Shown here: piece by piece, positions 42,086 through 53,974 of the stretch
Numbering within the stretch: the first letter of the stretch is position 1
How the letters are laid out: each line of letters begins with the position of its first letter
NCBI RefSeq assembly: GCF_014356525.2
Contig: NC_052514.1
Coordinates: 5,917,943 to 5,981,942 of the forward strand
DNA length: 64,000 nucleotides
Reading direction: 5' to 3'
DNA from: Nilaparvata lugens
Taxonomy: Eukaryota > Arthropoda > Insecta > Hemiptera > Delphacidae
Notes under the pieces: generated by a model
Seen by the model: the letters and a program-made list of their open reading frames with translations, nothing else
Databases searched by the model: none
Told to the model about the DNA's origin: nothing
Program-made: the position numbers and the translations under genes

Positions 42086-42172
42086 CCATCTTGCTGTTTA
42101 CCCTGTTGTCAATATCCGCAGTAGCAGAAGTCTTCGGGGTGATTTACAGCATTAAATTGGGATTTTCGTTTA
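42086..42172 (-). repeat. ~85-bp repeat, inverted relative to 47408-47494
   Basis: On the minus strand it reads AAACGAAAATCCCAATTTAA, then CACCCCGAAGA and ACAACAGGGTAAACAGC, about 88% alike to the other copy by eye. Confidence 0.75.
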
Positions 42173-43900
42173 ATAATAAGAATAGAGGAGTATCTTAAGG
42201 AGGATGTAGCTTAAAGCTTAGAAATGAAAGTGGAGGGAAAAATAATGAAAGATGAAAACAAGAGAGGAATAGCGATATGAGAATAATTATTAAGAAGAGA
42301 GACAAACGAGATTTGAAAGAATTCAAGTAGGAGAAAATGATAGAAGAAGATGGGAAAAATAAGTTGTGAATGAGTTAAAAAAAGTTCATTCCTGAGAAAG
42401 TTCTTGAATTTCTAAATAATATTTTAAGAAAAATAATGCTTCGATTTTCTAACACCGCTTGCATGTTGCATTACAATATTTGTTCGGATTATTCCAATTG
42501 ATTGGTGTAATTATTAATAACAATCAATTCAAATTCTTGTGCTAATGAATGTACACTGTTTCTATAGAAATCTACATTGCTAAAAGTATTAAAGGGAGGA
42601 AACTCCACTTCTTTGAGAAATAATATTCATTTATGTGAACGTCATGGCTTTCTATTGAGAATGAAGTGTTTTGATTGCAATAATAAACATGGATAGCACA
42701 GTCTAGATGGATAAGAAGGGAAATATATAAGGGAAGTTATATTGACGGATATCTGAACAAGCACATAGCAATTGATTGAATAAATATTGCTGGACAGACA
42801 ATGAAGATGTTGGGATTAAGTTTCGACAGAGATCCATGAAGAGAAAGGAAACCTGAATTTTCCTGAACAACTTTCATGAAAAGCTATTGTGAAAGGGATG
42901 AGCCTACTTTACAAACAACTCAAAACTTAACCATAATATGCTTTAAACTTGGTGCTTTGAACACTGGGGAAACAACAAAGAAGTCTATATTTGGACAAAT
43001 TTCCTTCAGAAAGTTTTCACTAAGAGAACGTCAGTACTTGTTATACCTTGTTTGTATAACGGCTTTGGTGCTGTTATACAACGATCTTAGACAAGTAGGG
43101 TTTTATTTCAATATTTGTCTTGTATAACATGGTTTAGACCGTATGAAGGGTTTAAATGTTTCAAGATCGTATGCAGATACTTTGTTTAAGTTTACACGGA
43201 GAAATATCAGCCGTTCGTTTAAACCCCGCATGCAACACATTATGATAAATGAAACCATATCCAGAAGAAAACATGGTTTAGCATTGAACTAAGTGTTAGC
43301 ATATGGCATAGATTGTTATAATATGTCCTTTGTTCAACAATATAAGAGCCGTTTGCACATTAAAAGCTTGAACTGAATGAAATCAGCTGCTGAAAAAGTT
43401 CGATTTCAAAAGTTCTTGATTTAGTAGCATCTCATCAACGTTAGTGGACAGAAGGTTGATCACTCACAGGTGTAAGATTCAAAGTGGTGGGGGAACGCCA
43501 GCGTGACGTCACGTGTAGTAAAAAGTGATAGAGTAACCACACTGAGCATTAGTTTATTCACTGTATTTTGAAATACATCGTCGTTCAATCTTTTCAAGAT
43601 TGACCTAGAACTTTAAAATTCTCCGTACTTATAGCGAATGAATCATCGATTATAATGATGATGTTAAATATTTCAAGTTCATTCAATTTGTATGAATAAA
43701 ATGAAGTTGAAAATTTTCAAGAATCTAAAAACGTGACATGAAAATGTTGATACGCTGAAAAAGCGTTAGTAGACAACGTTATACTATTATAATTTCAGAT
43801 CAACCCATCAAACAATCTTCATAAACCAATGCATTGCAATAAACCGATAAACCGATCCCGTTAAATCCGATCAGTTCTTCTTCTTTTTCTGGTTCCTTCT
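42173..43900. other. No gene or clear repeat seen
   Basis: AT-rich DNA. The 83-codon frame at 42876-43127 has no recognisable domain. Confidence 0.45.
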
Positions 43901-43901
43901 C

Positions 43902-44201
43902 CTATCGGAGGTTTGGAATCATCACGGCAATTTTCACTTTATTGATTGCAGCCTTGAATAGTTCCCTTGAGTTGCAGCCATACCATTCTCTCAAATTACG
44001 CAGCCAGGATATCCTTCTTCTTCCCACACTCCTCTTTCCCATGATCCTTCCTTGCAATATAAGTCTCAACAGCTCATACTTTTTACCCCTCATTACATGG
44101 CCCAAATATTGCAATTTTCTTCTCTTTATAGTCGCAACAACTTCACATTCCTTTGCCATCACTAACATTACATCCCTATTTGTCAATTTTTCACCGATCA
44201 A
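43902..44201 (-). pseudogene. Non-LTR reverse transcriptase C-terminal fragment
   Basis: About 99 codons match the extreme C-terminus of insect endonuclease-reverse transcriptases of the RTE/R-type craniofacial-like group: IKRRKLQYLGHVMRG, then LLRLILQGRIMGKRSVGRRR, SWLRNLREWYG and a final NKVKIAVMIPNLR. Nothing of the polymerase core is present upstream (to the right), so the copy is 5'-truncated. It is a different subfamily from the fragment at 11970. Confidence 0.85.
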
Positions 44202-45740
44202 TTACATTCATATAATTATAAATGCACTGAACCATAGCTACCTCTAACACACCTGTATTAGAGGTGACTATGACTGAACACATGCTGGTATCGAGCACAT
44301 GTTCTACTGGAATCAAAATATCTCATCCCCGAAATTCAAAAGCTGATGTATAGCCAAACTACAATAATATAACTACGACCTAGAAGATGAAGAAAACTTA
44401 AGGGTTTAAAAGGGTAGGTTAGCAGGTGGGGTTTTTGCTTTTAAATGGCAAAACGCTTGTATTACTTGAATGTTTTGATAATTATTGTAAAGCAGAAACA
44501 GAAAGCTTGCATCTCAGAAAATGTTTGTGTTATTATAATTCGACTATACGTCACCGTATGATTTTCAAGAATGCGATATTCTGCCTACTTTGTACTACAG
44601 CCTACGTCACGGCTGCAGTCCCCCACTCCAATTATTGCATGTCAACTTGAATTCAATAGATGAGTGACAAACCTTCTGCAAAATTTGGCATTTCATGATA
44701 TCTAAGACTTTGAACGTTCCATATCAATGCTCCCAAATATTCATTGTGACACCGACATGATAAGAACCAGGAAATCTTTCAAAACTTTCCAAGTAGAAAA
44801 TCTCTTGCCGAAAATCGTTTCCAGTTCATTGCACATACTTCAACTCCTCTCCATTCCATTATCTCTACATTTTCTCTTGTAATACATTTTTGAAGTAATC
44901 TTCCACTTTGGAAATGCTCATTCTTCTAATTCCTGTTCTCCCCTGAAGATTTTTTAACATTCTCATTTTTCAATCGCTTCCTTAGTTCCCCAGTTCGAAT
45001 CTAGTGATTGAATCCATTTCCACCTTTTTCCAAATACCATATTTACCTTTTTCCCCTAGTATAGCCTAAATTTACTCTATTGGATCTTTGTTTTGCTCTG
45101 CTCTCTCCAGTTTCACTCAGAATCCTTCAATATATCAATCTATCTGAATTTAAAATTGTTTGTTCTATTCTGATCTGTATTGTCAGATTGATAAGGTGAA
45201 GAAATTGAAATGTACATAACCTACATGATATTTGGACAATTTGAGACAAAATTAGGAAATTGAAGAAGTTTTAAGTGATAGCCTGTTTTTTCTATTCCGA
45301 CTATTGTATTTTTTGTTCTATCAAATAAATAAATAATTATTCACATGAATTAGCCTCTGGAAGCAGGTAATTTATTTCCAGTATATGAAACTAGTAGTTC
45401 CTATGTGAAAAAGTTCAAAAAGAGTTCCAGTTATTTATATAATGATTGAACCATTAATGTAACCCAATTGAAATACATCATTAGAAAATAATAAGTGTTT
45501 CTACACTAGCTTATTCTCCAGATATTTCTTCTCTCACTGTCATTTTTACTACTTCGTCTTCTCACCTTTTTCTCCTCGTCTTAATGCTAGTCCTTTTATT
45601 TTTCACACACTCCTCTTTCACATACTCTTCCATATTTCATAAAATCATTTCGCTCATATGGGTTACTTTATTCAAATAAAAACAATATAAAAAATATAAC
45701 TATAATTTTTTTTCTACATTCTATCTTGAAAATGACCTAT
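44202..45740. other. No gene seen; possible retrotransposon 3' tail near 45330
   Basis: TCAAATAAATAAATAATT near 45320-45340 looks like the tail of a non-LTR element. The remainder shows nothing recognisable. Confidence 0.45.
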
Positions 45741-46240
45741 GGTTGAAACTATTCGTTGAAATATTTTACAATTTTCAAAAAAAGGGTACCAAAGGTTCTA
45801 TATTGTTTTTATTTCCCATATTTATATACTTTTATTGTTTTCACACTCTCCTATATTTGTATCTCCTCATTTCATCACAACTCTTCACCACTATTTCATT
45901 CATGTTTAGAAGGAGACTCATTGTAGTTTTTCACTTCCTTCTCCTTTCACTCCCTATTCTCCTTCTCTTTCAGCTCTTTCTTCCATCTCTATCCATGTCT
46001 AAAATTATTCCCACTCACCAAATTTATCATTATTTCCCTTCTGTATTTTCAATCTCATCCTCCTTCATCAATCAACATCTCCCTCTTTCTCTGATCATCC
46101 TCACCTTTCTCCCTCTCACTCTGTTCCATATATATTTATTTTTATATCGTATTTTTCCAATTTTCTCTTCTTTCTCTATTCTTTCTCATCTCTGTCACAA
46201 TAATTGTTTTCTAAAGAAAAATTTTTTGTGATTAAGTGAG
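45741..46240. other. T/C-rich stretch, frame not convincing as a gene
   Basis: The 162-codon plus-strand frame (45743-46231) is made of Phe, Leu, Ser, Ile and Tyr, as expected from T/C bias, and has no known domain. Confidence 0.6.
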
Positions 46241-46249
46241 TATCGGGCT

Positions 46250-46690
46250 TGACTCAATCTTATTTTTGTTAAAATCAAGTTTGGTAACCCCAACATAATT
46301 TTTCATTACAGGGGTGCCACACATTATTGTTTCTTGTACCATACAGTATGGTGGGCTAATTTTGTAGTAATATAATATGTGTAGCATAGAAGTATATTAC
46401 ATTATGTATTGTTTCGTTTTTTAAAAGACATATGATCATTTGATATTCGTTTTTTGAGCATTAAGTAGCTGGAAAATGTGGCTAATGCCTTTTGGCTATA
46501 TTATTATGACTGCATATGGCGATGTTTAAATGAGAAATATTTTTTTGTATTTTTACATTGTTATATTTTTGAGCCATAGCATTTGATGAATCTGGATAAT
46601 AACTTGATATCTTTGTTTTGTTTTTTCTTGCAATATTGTACTGTTGTTTATGAAAAACAATAAATTCTATTCTTTTCTATTCCATTATTA
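46250..46690 (+). mobile_element. 3' end of a non-LTR retrotransposon
   Basis: AT-rich untranslated sequence ends in AAAAACAATAAATTCTATTC with TTCTA repeats, the same tail type as at 35425-35450. Confidence 0.55.
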
Positions 46691-47407
46691 TGGTATCTTT
46701 ATTAATTTTCTCTTTCCTGTCTATTCTTTTTCATTCTAATCACAATCATTTCCATACCGCATTTTTTTAAATGTTTTTCCTTGTCCAATCTTCCCTCATC
46801 CCTCACCTGTCTTCCACTTGGTATTTCCCTCTCTTTCACCCCTTTCTCTCACTTCCCGTCTCTTGTGAAACAGATTCAACCGCATAGCTTCAAACCTGAC
46901 AGCAACTTGAATTATATAAATATACTTATATTGGACAGTATATACATATCTACGACTTTTCTCCATTTCTTCACATATTTGACATTTTTGTTAAAAAGCA
47001 GTTTTTCACCCCGAAGGCGTCTCTTCTACAGACCACCACAACATTCCAATGACATTCTTTATAAAACTTCTTGTCTACTAAATTTCACACAGAGAAAAAA
47101 CTCCCGCAGGCTAATTTAATTTCCCAGCAGGCTAAATGATCCCCTGTTATATGAGAGGAAATTCTCCTCCATATTCCATATTATCTGGATGAAAAGAGGT
47201 TATAACGATATATTACATTAGAAAGTTTTGACCAGATATGTTATACTAGGTCCTACTAGATATTGCCAAATCATAGATCTATGCAATATGGATATAACTA
47301 ATACAATATCACCTCTTCAAATACTCAAAAAGTTAACTATATTCCACAGATGGAAATAAATTGGAAGTTGCATTTGTTCAAATGCTAATTAATGAATAAT
47401 TATTATC
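46691..47407. other. No gene seen
   Basis: AT-rich DNA. The 112-codon frame at 46781 has no recognisable domain. Confidence 0.45.
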
Positions 47408-47494
47408 AAACGAAAATCCCAATTGAATGCTGTAATTCACCCCGAAGAATTCTGCCACTGCAAATATTTACAACAGGGTAAACAGCTAGATGGA
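47408..47494 (+). repeat. ~85-bp repeat, inverted partner of 42086-42172
   Basis: AAACGAAAATCCCAATTGAA through ACAACAGGGTAAACAGCTAG. It lies 44 bases from the assembly gap. Confidence 0.75.
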
Positions 47495-47537
47495 AATTCG
47501 ATGAGCCCTACTATTTTCCCCGGGCTGACAAATAATT

Positions 47538-47637
47538 NNNNNNNNNNNNNNNNNNNNNNNNNNNNNNNNNNNNNNNNNNNNNNNNNNNNNNNNNNNNNNN
47601 NNNNNNNNNNNNNNNNNNNNNNNNNNNNNNNNNNNNN
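47538..47637. other. Assembly gap (100 N)
   Basis: Exactly 100 unknown bases, a usual placeholder for a gap of unknown length. The reading frame through it is meaningless. Confidence 1.
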
Positions 47638-48255
47638 AAGTAAAAGCTTGTACTCAAAATTGTATGAATGAACTAGATCATTTGCTCAACTTTTGAAGCA
47701 AATGCTTCAAGAAAGGTGAGTCTAGACTAGACCAGCTTTTTACCTTTTGCTCATGGTGAAATGACTCAACTAATTCGTATGAGGAAGAAGAAACTATACC
47801 AGAAACGATCACAACCAATAGTTGAGAACTATGAAACTCTTTTCAGATTCAATCATGATAATAATATATCACCATTATTCAAAAGATTGAATACAAAAGA
47901 TCCTATCTGATATAAAGATAACCATCACAAAATAGGAAATAGGCATTTGAGAAGATGAAAGTGTAGACGATAATAAGAAGGCTATTGATATTATAAGAAT
48001 ATGCTGAAGATTATTATAGAGATGACATTTTTTCACACTATTATTTCAAAATTCTAGACTCAACAAACCTAAAACTCTATTCATAAATAGAAAACAGAGC
48101 AGACGACGCAAACACAAGCGGTGCCCCCTACTAGCATATTTAGCGCTTCCGTGAGCTATAAAAACAAAGTAAGGCTACAAAAGCGAATCAGCTGATGAAA
48201 AATCTTTAAAATACGTGAGCATTTGCTCCAGAGTTCAGGAGCATATAAGGTAGGA
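47638..48255. other. No gene seen
   Basis: AT-rich DNA with scattered TTTGCTCA/TGAGCAAA motifs shared with the element that follows. Confidence 0.4.
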
Positions 48256-48385
48256 GTATAAGGTAAAGCTTATTCATATAAAAATGAGCAAATGCTTTTG
48301 CTTCCACCTTTTGCTCATGAGCAAAACCTCATGCTCCATGCTGTTTCTCATGAGCATTTGCTCTGGTTTTATTCATATGGGCCAA
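48256..48385. mobile_element. Small palindromic element with TGAGCAAATGC arms
   Basis: TTATTCATATAAAAATGAGC on the left recurs directly on the right as TTTTATTCATATGGGCC, and ATGAGCAAATGC pairs with GAGCATTTGCTC. Possibly a fragment of a larger element that begins near 47655. Confidence 0.4.
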
Positions 48386-48712
48386 TATCTCTTTAGGATC
48401 AACTCGTAGTACGAGTATCGACTTAGGATCAACTCGTATTATCGAAGGAAGATGTAGTGTAGTATTTATATAGCTATGCTGTTAACACAAGCTGCAAAAT
48501 ATCATAAGAGTCCAAAGAATAATTATATTTTGCAGATTGTATTTGGGAAATGTGAAGAATATAATTGTACATAAAGGATTTATTCAGCATATCAGTTTTG
48601 ATTACCTGCGCACAGGGCTCTTCATTGCAGTTAATTGTTTTTTTTTCTATATTGATATTAAGCTTTTCAAAACTGTAATATAGATTTTGTGTTGTGAGAA
48701 CCATGATAGTGT
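48386..48712. other. No gene seen
   Basis: Contains a duplicated GATCAACTCGTA phrase near 48397-48440. No coding similarity. Confidence 0.4.
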
Positions 48713-48861
48713 TTAAAACCCTTCAAAGCCCGAGTTTTTTCAATGTGTTATTTTTTCCAATTATATTGAAAAAACTGGTTGAATATGTGTTCTTAGACCT
48801 TTTTATAACACTTTTTATTCATTGATTGACCTCAATTGCTGTTGAATGAACAAAATCAGCC

Positions 48862-48877
48862 GTTGCCATATGGCAAC
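48862..48877. promoter_or_regulatory. Palindrome GTTGCCATATGGCAAC, copy 1
   Basis: Perfect 16-bp palindrome about 150 bases inside the proposed left end. Possible transposase-binding site (inference). Confidence 0.5.
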
Positions 48878-49020
48878 AATAGGTCATGCAGTAGCAATGG
48901 GTTCATCATTCTTTTCAATATAAAACTTTCTAATTTACATATTTTATTACAAACAAGTGTTATACGAAAATAGCAGATAAGATATTCTTGGATTACAAAC
49001 TATTCAATTTCCAAACACAG

Positions 49021-49680
49021 TCAATTCCTTGTGTGGAATGGTAAGAAGCATGGTATGCAGAGGCCGACATCACATTTCTTGCAACTGGTTCTCATGAAGC
49101 TTTTACATCCTGCTCTAGCACATCTTCGTTTCTTTTTTTTCCCATCTTTCTTTTCATTTTCAATAACAATGTGGTTCAATCCATCATATCTTAGCTCTTC
49201 AAATGCAGGAGTTGACTGTGGGCGTAAAGATGGTCTCCCTCCAACTTGTGGTTCAGTTCCAAAAGTTTGCAGATAATATACAGCAATTGCACGTTTGAAC
49301 TCAAGCTGTGTGATTCTTGGTCGGTTGGCCATGTTGTACAAATACCACGCATTTTGGAGTGATACATCAAGGCACCATGAAAATATAGGCCACCACCATT
49401 TCTTGCTCCTAATGCCAACTCTATATCGGTTGACATTCTCGTCCATCAAATCTGTCCCACCCATGAACTTATTATACTCACCAATGAGTGATGGCCGTTT
49501 GACAAGGACAGTTTTTTTCTCTTTTCGTGAATATCTCTTCACATTGGGACAATGGATTTATCCCATGAATTGTGGAGGCAACAGTGACTGGTGCATTGTC
49601 TTGCCATCTTGGTTTGTGTGCCATCTGTGTGAAACGGTTTCGTCTCATTGACTTACAAATAAGATGATTTCTCACAGTCA
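49021..49680 (-). pseudogene. piggyBac transposase C-terminal part with zinc-binding tail
   Basis: The long frame 49542-49021 has the GEYNKFMGGTDLMDENVNRY block, a WWWPIFSWCLDVSLQNAW helix region, and a Cys-rich tail (CARAGCKSFMRTSCKKCDVGLCIPCFLPFH) of the kind that binds zinc in piggyBac enzymes. Upstream, in another frame (49684-49478), stands QDNAPVTVASTIHG, normally just before the GGTD region. Directly before it is RRNRFTQ, which in a full protein lies some 200 residues earlier. Most of the catalytic DDD domain is therefore deleted near 49630. At least one frame change lies near 49540. Confidence 0.85.
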
Positions 49681-50130
49681 TCATCAGATGTCTCCCAATA
49701 GTAACGTTTTCCGGGCAAAGAATTATACCCAGAAATAATCAGAATTCCAAAAAAACACTTTAGTTCAGCTTTGGTTACATTTGGATCAGGAACGTTTTTG
49801 AATGCTGCATATTTTTTTATCTCGTTGATCATCAGGTCAAACAGCTCCTCATAAAAAAAAAGCTGGAATAGTTCCACAGGTGAAAAATCTCTATACTTTG
49901 TAAAATCGCTTTCAGGAAAATGATGAGCAGTGGTGAAGAGATCATCTTTTTTCCATCTGCGGTCAAATGAAAAATTGGTAGGCTGGAACTGTGTTGAGGC
50001 GTTTGTAGGCGTTTGTGACTGATCTGGTTGTAGGCGTTTTCTTTTCTTGAAGTGCCTCCTGATGTAGATGGTTCCACACTGCTTCCCGCTGTTGATTCCT
50101 CTGAAATGCTTGTGGATGGAGGTTGCTCAT
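49653..50130 (-). pseudogene. piggyBac transposase N-terminal part, second exon
   Basis: Begins at the proposed splice acceptor (50131). It has an acidic/Ser-rich start (PPSTSISEESTAGSSVEPST), a middle part in a shifted frame with a W-K-x-DD block, and then the dimerisation/N-terminal domain ELFDLMINEIKKYAAFKN and ELKCFFGILIISGYNSLPGK with YYWETSDDD. Frame changes near 50000 and 49870 break it. It continues into the deleted core. Confidence 0.8.
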
Positions 50131-50338
50131 CTGAAACAAACAAAAAAACAGTCCAATTGAAACATATAACATTGATAGTTTTATAACTGTCATCACTTAT
50201 AAAATTGTATATATTATATATTATGTCTGTGTATAGCCAAACAGCTCAATTAGTTTATTCATAATGTCGTTGAACTGTATTGAGTCATGACTTCACAATG
50301 AATTATGGAGCATTCTAATGAATGCCAAACTCACCCAC
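50131..50338 (-). other. Probable intron in the piggyBac transposase gene
   Basis: On the minus strand the donor is GCAG|GTGGGTGAG and the acceptor TTGTTTGTTTCAG|ATGAG, with a pyrimidine-rich tract. Removal of these 208 bases leaves the two flanking frames in phase. Confidence 0.6.
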
Positions 50339-50612
50339 CTGCATTATGTGCGGCTAATTCTTGAGGCATAACATCATATGGAACTTCAATCTCACTGCCA
50401 ACACCCATTCTGATATTGTTGGTGAGAACAACTTCACACAAGGCTGCAAGTTGTCTGCTGCTGAGGTTGTCAATCATCCCTCCTCATCTTCATCACCTGA
50501 ATCTTCATCTGATAGTATGTTTGGCTCTGGGGCTCCACAAATAACTCAGCCACATCAATATCTTGGAATTCATCACGCTGTACTCTTCAAGTATTTCCGC
50601 TACACTCATAGG
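50339..50612 (-). pseudogene. piggyBac transposase first exon, frameshifted
   Basis: An ATG near 50612 (MSVAEILEEYS) begins the frame. One frame change soon follows, after which the sequence reads an acidic region and finally EIEVPYDVMPQELAAHNA up to the splice donor at 50338. An acidic N-terminal segment is usual for piggyBac transposases. Confidence 0.6.
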
Positions 50613-50846
50613 CCTGTGAAAAAGCAGCAATTGTAAAACTGGGAATAAATGGCTAATTCCAATGTAAATGTCAGTTTGGGAAAGAGACAATCATACAGAG
50701 ATGAGTTATTATAATAAAATATATAGTCATTTCAATATAATATATAATTGAATGATATTTGCAGTAAATGGAGTCATAGATATTGTTAGAAGGTACACAG
50801 CAGTAAGGTTATGTACTGAAATGAAATGATAATGTGAGAGCCCCGC

Positions 50847-50862
50847 GTTGCCATATGGCAAC
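50847..50862. promoter_or_regulatory. Palindrome GTTGCCATATGGCAAC, copy 2
   Basis: Upstream of the transposase start. Flank AGCCCCGC on the left. Confidence 0.5.
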
Positions 50863-51198
50863 AGGTGCAAGAAAAGTGAAGTCACAACTATCAATTTGAG
50901 GTCAACTGGATCATTATTATTCAACAATTATTTCTAAACATGTTTTCAACAAAATAAAATCACAAATATTCATGGAGAGGTATAAACAATGAATATAAAA
51001 AATCAACTTACTCATGTTGGTTTGTCATGGTGTCATTTGTAGTTTTTATGCTCAGCTGGATAGTACAAACAACAATGTCAAGATTCAAACTCAGCTGTAT
51101 ATTGTAGTCTGGCTCTTTCTCTGTGTATTCCAACCGCTACAGGGCTGCCAACGCATGTCATAGGCGAAAAAAAAAATTCCCTGCTGACACATTTTTCT

Positions 51199-51214
51199 GT
51201 TGCCATATGGCAAC
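51199..51214. promoter_or_regulatory. Palindrome GTTGCCATATGGCAAC, copy 3
   Basis: About 10 bases inside the proposed right TTAA end. Its flank on the minus strand is AGCCCAGC, alike to copy 2. Confidence 0.5.
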
Positions 51215-51261
51215 GCTGGGCTTTTAATACGTACAGTAGCATCATGTAATGAAAAAATCTG

Positions 51262-52143
51262 GTGTGGTACACTCACACAACTTTCCTTGCATTTGAAACT
51301 ACGATCAGACTTCTGTATTATGTGTATATATAATTTTTTCAGAGTACTTTTTCCTTTGTGTAAACTGTGAAATTTGATGATTTTTCTAGTCGTCATTTTT
51401 TTAAAGTCGTTGAAACAGCTGTTCTACAGATGAAATAACTCGACTATGTGTTGTTTTTATGAACTGCGCTACCTACCTACCTCATGCACGAGAAGGAGGT
51501 TACTAAGTTTATTTCTCAAGGATGGGGTGGAACCCCCCATTAGTTTCCCAGAAAGAAGACTCATGCCAGTTGATAGAGCTGATAAATAACTATACAGGGT
51601 ATGAATTTGAAAAAAATCGGTCAAGTTATTTTTGAGAAAATCGTGAAAAACATGGTTTTTTAGTAATTATCCGCCATTATTCTGAAGAATATTACGGAGC
51701 TCCTGCAATTTTCCCGGAAATGAGACTCAGGTCAGTTGATAGGGCTTGAGAATAGCTATCCATGGTATAAATTTGAAGAAAATCGTTAAAGCCGTTTTCG
51801 AGAAAACCAAGAATAACATGGCTTTTTAGTCATTATCCGCCATTTTTCTCAAGAATATTACTGAGCTCCTTGAATTTCCCCAGAAATGAGACTCAATCCA
51901 GTTGATAGGGCTTATAAATAGCTATCCATGGTATAAATTTGAAGAAAATCGTTAGAGCCGTTTTCGAGAAAACCGTGAAAAACATGGTTTTTTAGTAATA
52001 ATCCGCCATTTTGAATTAAATTTTATTGATTTTCTTATTGTCGAATCCTCATGGTATAAGGACCTCAAGTTGAAAATTTCAAGTCATCGGTTAATTAGGA
52101 ATGGAGTTATCGTGTTCACAGACATACACACATACACACACAC

Positions 52144-52206
<63 letters not shown>

Positions 52207-52338
52207 CAACACCCAAAAATCATGTTTTTGGACTCAGGGGACCTTGAAACGTATAGAAAACTTGAAATTAGGGTACCTTAGCTTTTTTTGGAAAGCAATA
52301 CTTTCCTTACCTATGGTAATAGGGCAAGGAAAGTAAAA
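51262..52338 (+). mobile_element. MITE-like element, CTGGTGTGG family, diverged copy
   Basis: Starts CTGGTGTGGTACACTCACAC, with ACTTTCCTTGC, and ends GGCAAGGAAAGT, flanked by AAAAT. The centre has three successive ~130-bp units containing TTGAAGAAAATCG, GAGAAAACC and CCGCCAT. A long (CA)n tract lies at about 52128-52201. This copy is about 270 bp longer than copy 1 because of the extra internal units. Confidence 0.7.
52140..52201. repeat. (CA)n microsatellite
   Basis: About 30 CA dinucleotides inside the MITE-like element. Confidence 0.95.
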
Positions 52339-52614
52339 ATGTACTTATATGTATCAGACTCCAATCAATACAGAAAATTGGTTCCACAGGTCACATATTT
52401 CCTACCAGTTTCAGATAAAAGCTCGTTAAGCCTCTATTGCAATCTTCAAATGCAAATGGAACATCATCAATATTGTCAATTGTCATCCAGGTCAATTAAT
52501 ATTCATGGGTTTCCAGTAGAGCTAATCCTCGTAAATTTTGTAGTTTCATAAATGAACCTGCATATTGGAGAGCAGAAATATGGTTGAAGATTATTCGGGC
52601 ATCATAACTTCACT
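52339..52614. other. No gene seen
   Basis: Short unassigned spacer. Confidence 0.4.
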
Positions 52615-53456
52615 TACTAGTAGTTCTGTGAACAGTAGACCTCGCGCTCAGTGAGTTACATTGACCTGTTGTTATGTATTCTCAAAAATTAATAAATAAT
52701 TTATCAATTAAGAATGTCTTGAAGAAATCCTAAATAAACATAGAGCTTTCTGTCCTATCGTACCGTGAGTGTGAGCGCTGTTATCAGGTCTGGCTGCCGT
52801 CGATACGCCAATCCAATCAACCCATCAGAGAACATTCTGTGTGTTCGTGTTGGCGAAAAATCGGTTTGTTGAAATTAACAAAATGAACCACCATAATGCT
52901 GATTTCCTCCAAGCTTAATTCCTCACTTTTCATGATTTTAGTAATCAATCTCTTTTCAGTAATATTTGTTGCAATTTTTATCATCAGATTAAAAAAGAAA
53001 AATGTAAAATAAATGTTTTCTATCGATAACTTCATGCTCCAAACTAGAATCATGGCCTCAGCTTATGGAAAGACAAAGTTAGTAGACAATTACTGTCTAC
53101 TAACATTGATAAAAAGATACATTTTCAAGATGTTCGATGTTTTTGAACGGGTAGTATTATAGTGCACTAGACAGATGATTTATGATGAATAATATTCTAA
53201 AGTCTGATTTTTACGGTGATATTGGCGTTCAAAGGAGACTCCTTTCTCTTCTCCTTTTGTATTATCCTTAAGATGCAGAATTCCAGAAAACCGTATGTAT
53301 ACGTCGACGCAAAATTCAAAAAGGAACATACCTGTCAAATTTCATGAAAATCTATTGCTGCGTTTCGCTGTAAATGCGGAACATGAATATAAACATAAAG
53401 AGAAATGCAAATCCGTCGACTTGAATCTTAGACCTCACTCCGCTCGGTCAACAAGG
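52615..53456 (-). repeat. Uninterrupted copy of the dispersed repeat (empty-site paralogue)
   Basis: On the minus strand it begins GACCGAGCGGAGTGAGGTCT at about 53456 and ends with GTCTACTGTTCACAGAACTA near 52618. The sequence runs without insertion across the points occupied at 14517 (MITE) and 15408 (BEL) in the other copy. The phrase TCTTGAAAATGTATC stands where that copy has the BEL element. Confidence 0.8.
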
Positions 53457-53600
53457 ATAGGTACATCAATGTTAATCAAATACTGCCATTAAAACGTGGA
53501 TCTCACTATAAGAAATGACACAAGGGTGATAGACAAGGATAGCAACACCAATATTGATCAAATATTTCCATTATAACGTAGACCACACTGCTTACACAGT
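53457..53600. repeat. Two right ends of the 34316-type MITE in tandem
   Basis: CTGCCATTAAAACGTGGATC near 53487 and TTCCATTATAACGTAGACCA near 53567 both match the right terminus of the MITE. The left ends are missing. Confidence 0.6.
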
Positions 53601-53970
53601 AATTCATGCCACAGATAAAACCCAGTTTTTCACTTAAAAAGCTGTTTTGTCTATGTATTTACTTGGTCTAAAATCTCTGTGACTTCCTAATCGAGTAGCT
53701 TTCAGAAGTACGTCTCTCATCTTCATCATACAATGGCTCAGTTGCACAATTCCTGTTAAATTTGATTAATCATGATTAAATTCTACGATAACCAATCAGA
53801 GAAGGTTTCTCTGAAAAGTAGGCTTCTCTGGTTGGCCCTCGTGACACTTAATCAGGACCAAAAAGTTAACAGACTTTTGTGCAACCGGTGGAAAATCGTC
53901 AATAATCTGCACCAACTAAATCTATATGAGACGAGCATCTGTGCACAGTAGCTATATATCGATTAGTCAT
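53601..53970. other. No gene seen
   Basis: Includes an inverted-repeat-like segment near 53735-53890 (GGCTCAGTTGCACAATTCCT ... GACTTTTGTGCAACCGG), perhaps a small MITE. Confidence 0.4.
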
Positions 53971-53974
53971 AAAT

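Larger units (their letters stand above)
48713..51227 (-). mobile_element. piggyBac-like DNA transposon, internally deleted
   Basis: The transposase remnant lies at 49021-50612. TTAA, the target of piggyBac elements, occurs at 48713-48716 and 51224-51227, with AAACCC- and AAAGCCC-type starts inside, giving a 2.5-kb element of the usual size; these ends are tentative. The 16-bp palindrome GTTGCCATATGGCAAC occurs three times inside, at 48862, 50847 and 51199. Confidence 0.6.

Noticed and set aside
45743..46231. 162-codon frame rich in Phe, Leu and Tyr, membrane-protein-like
   Set aside because: T/C bias of the region explains it. No motif, no neighbouring gene structure.
47423..47671. 82-codon frame across the gap
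   Set aside because: Most of it is N bases.
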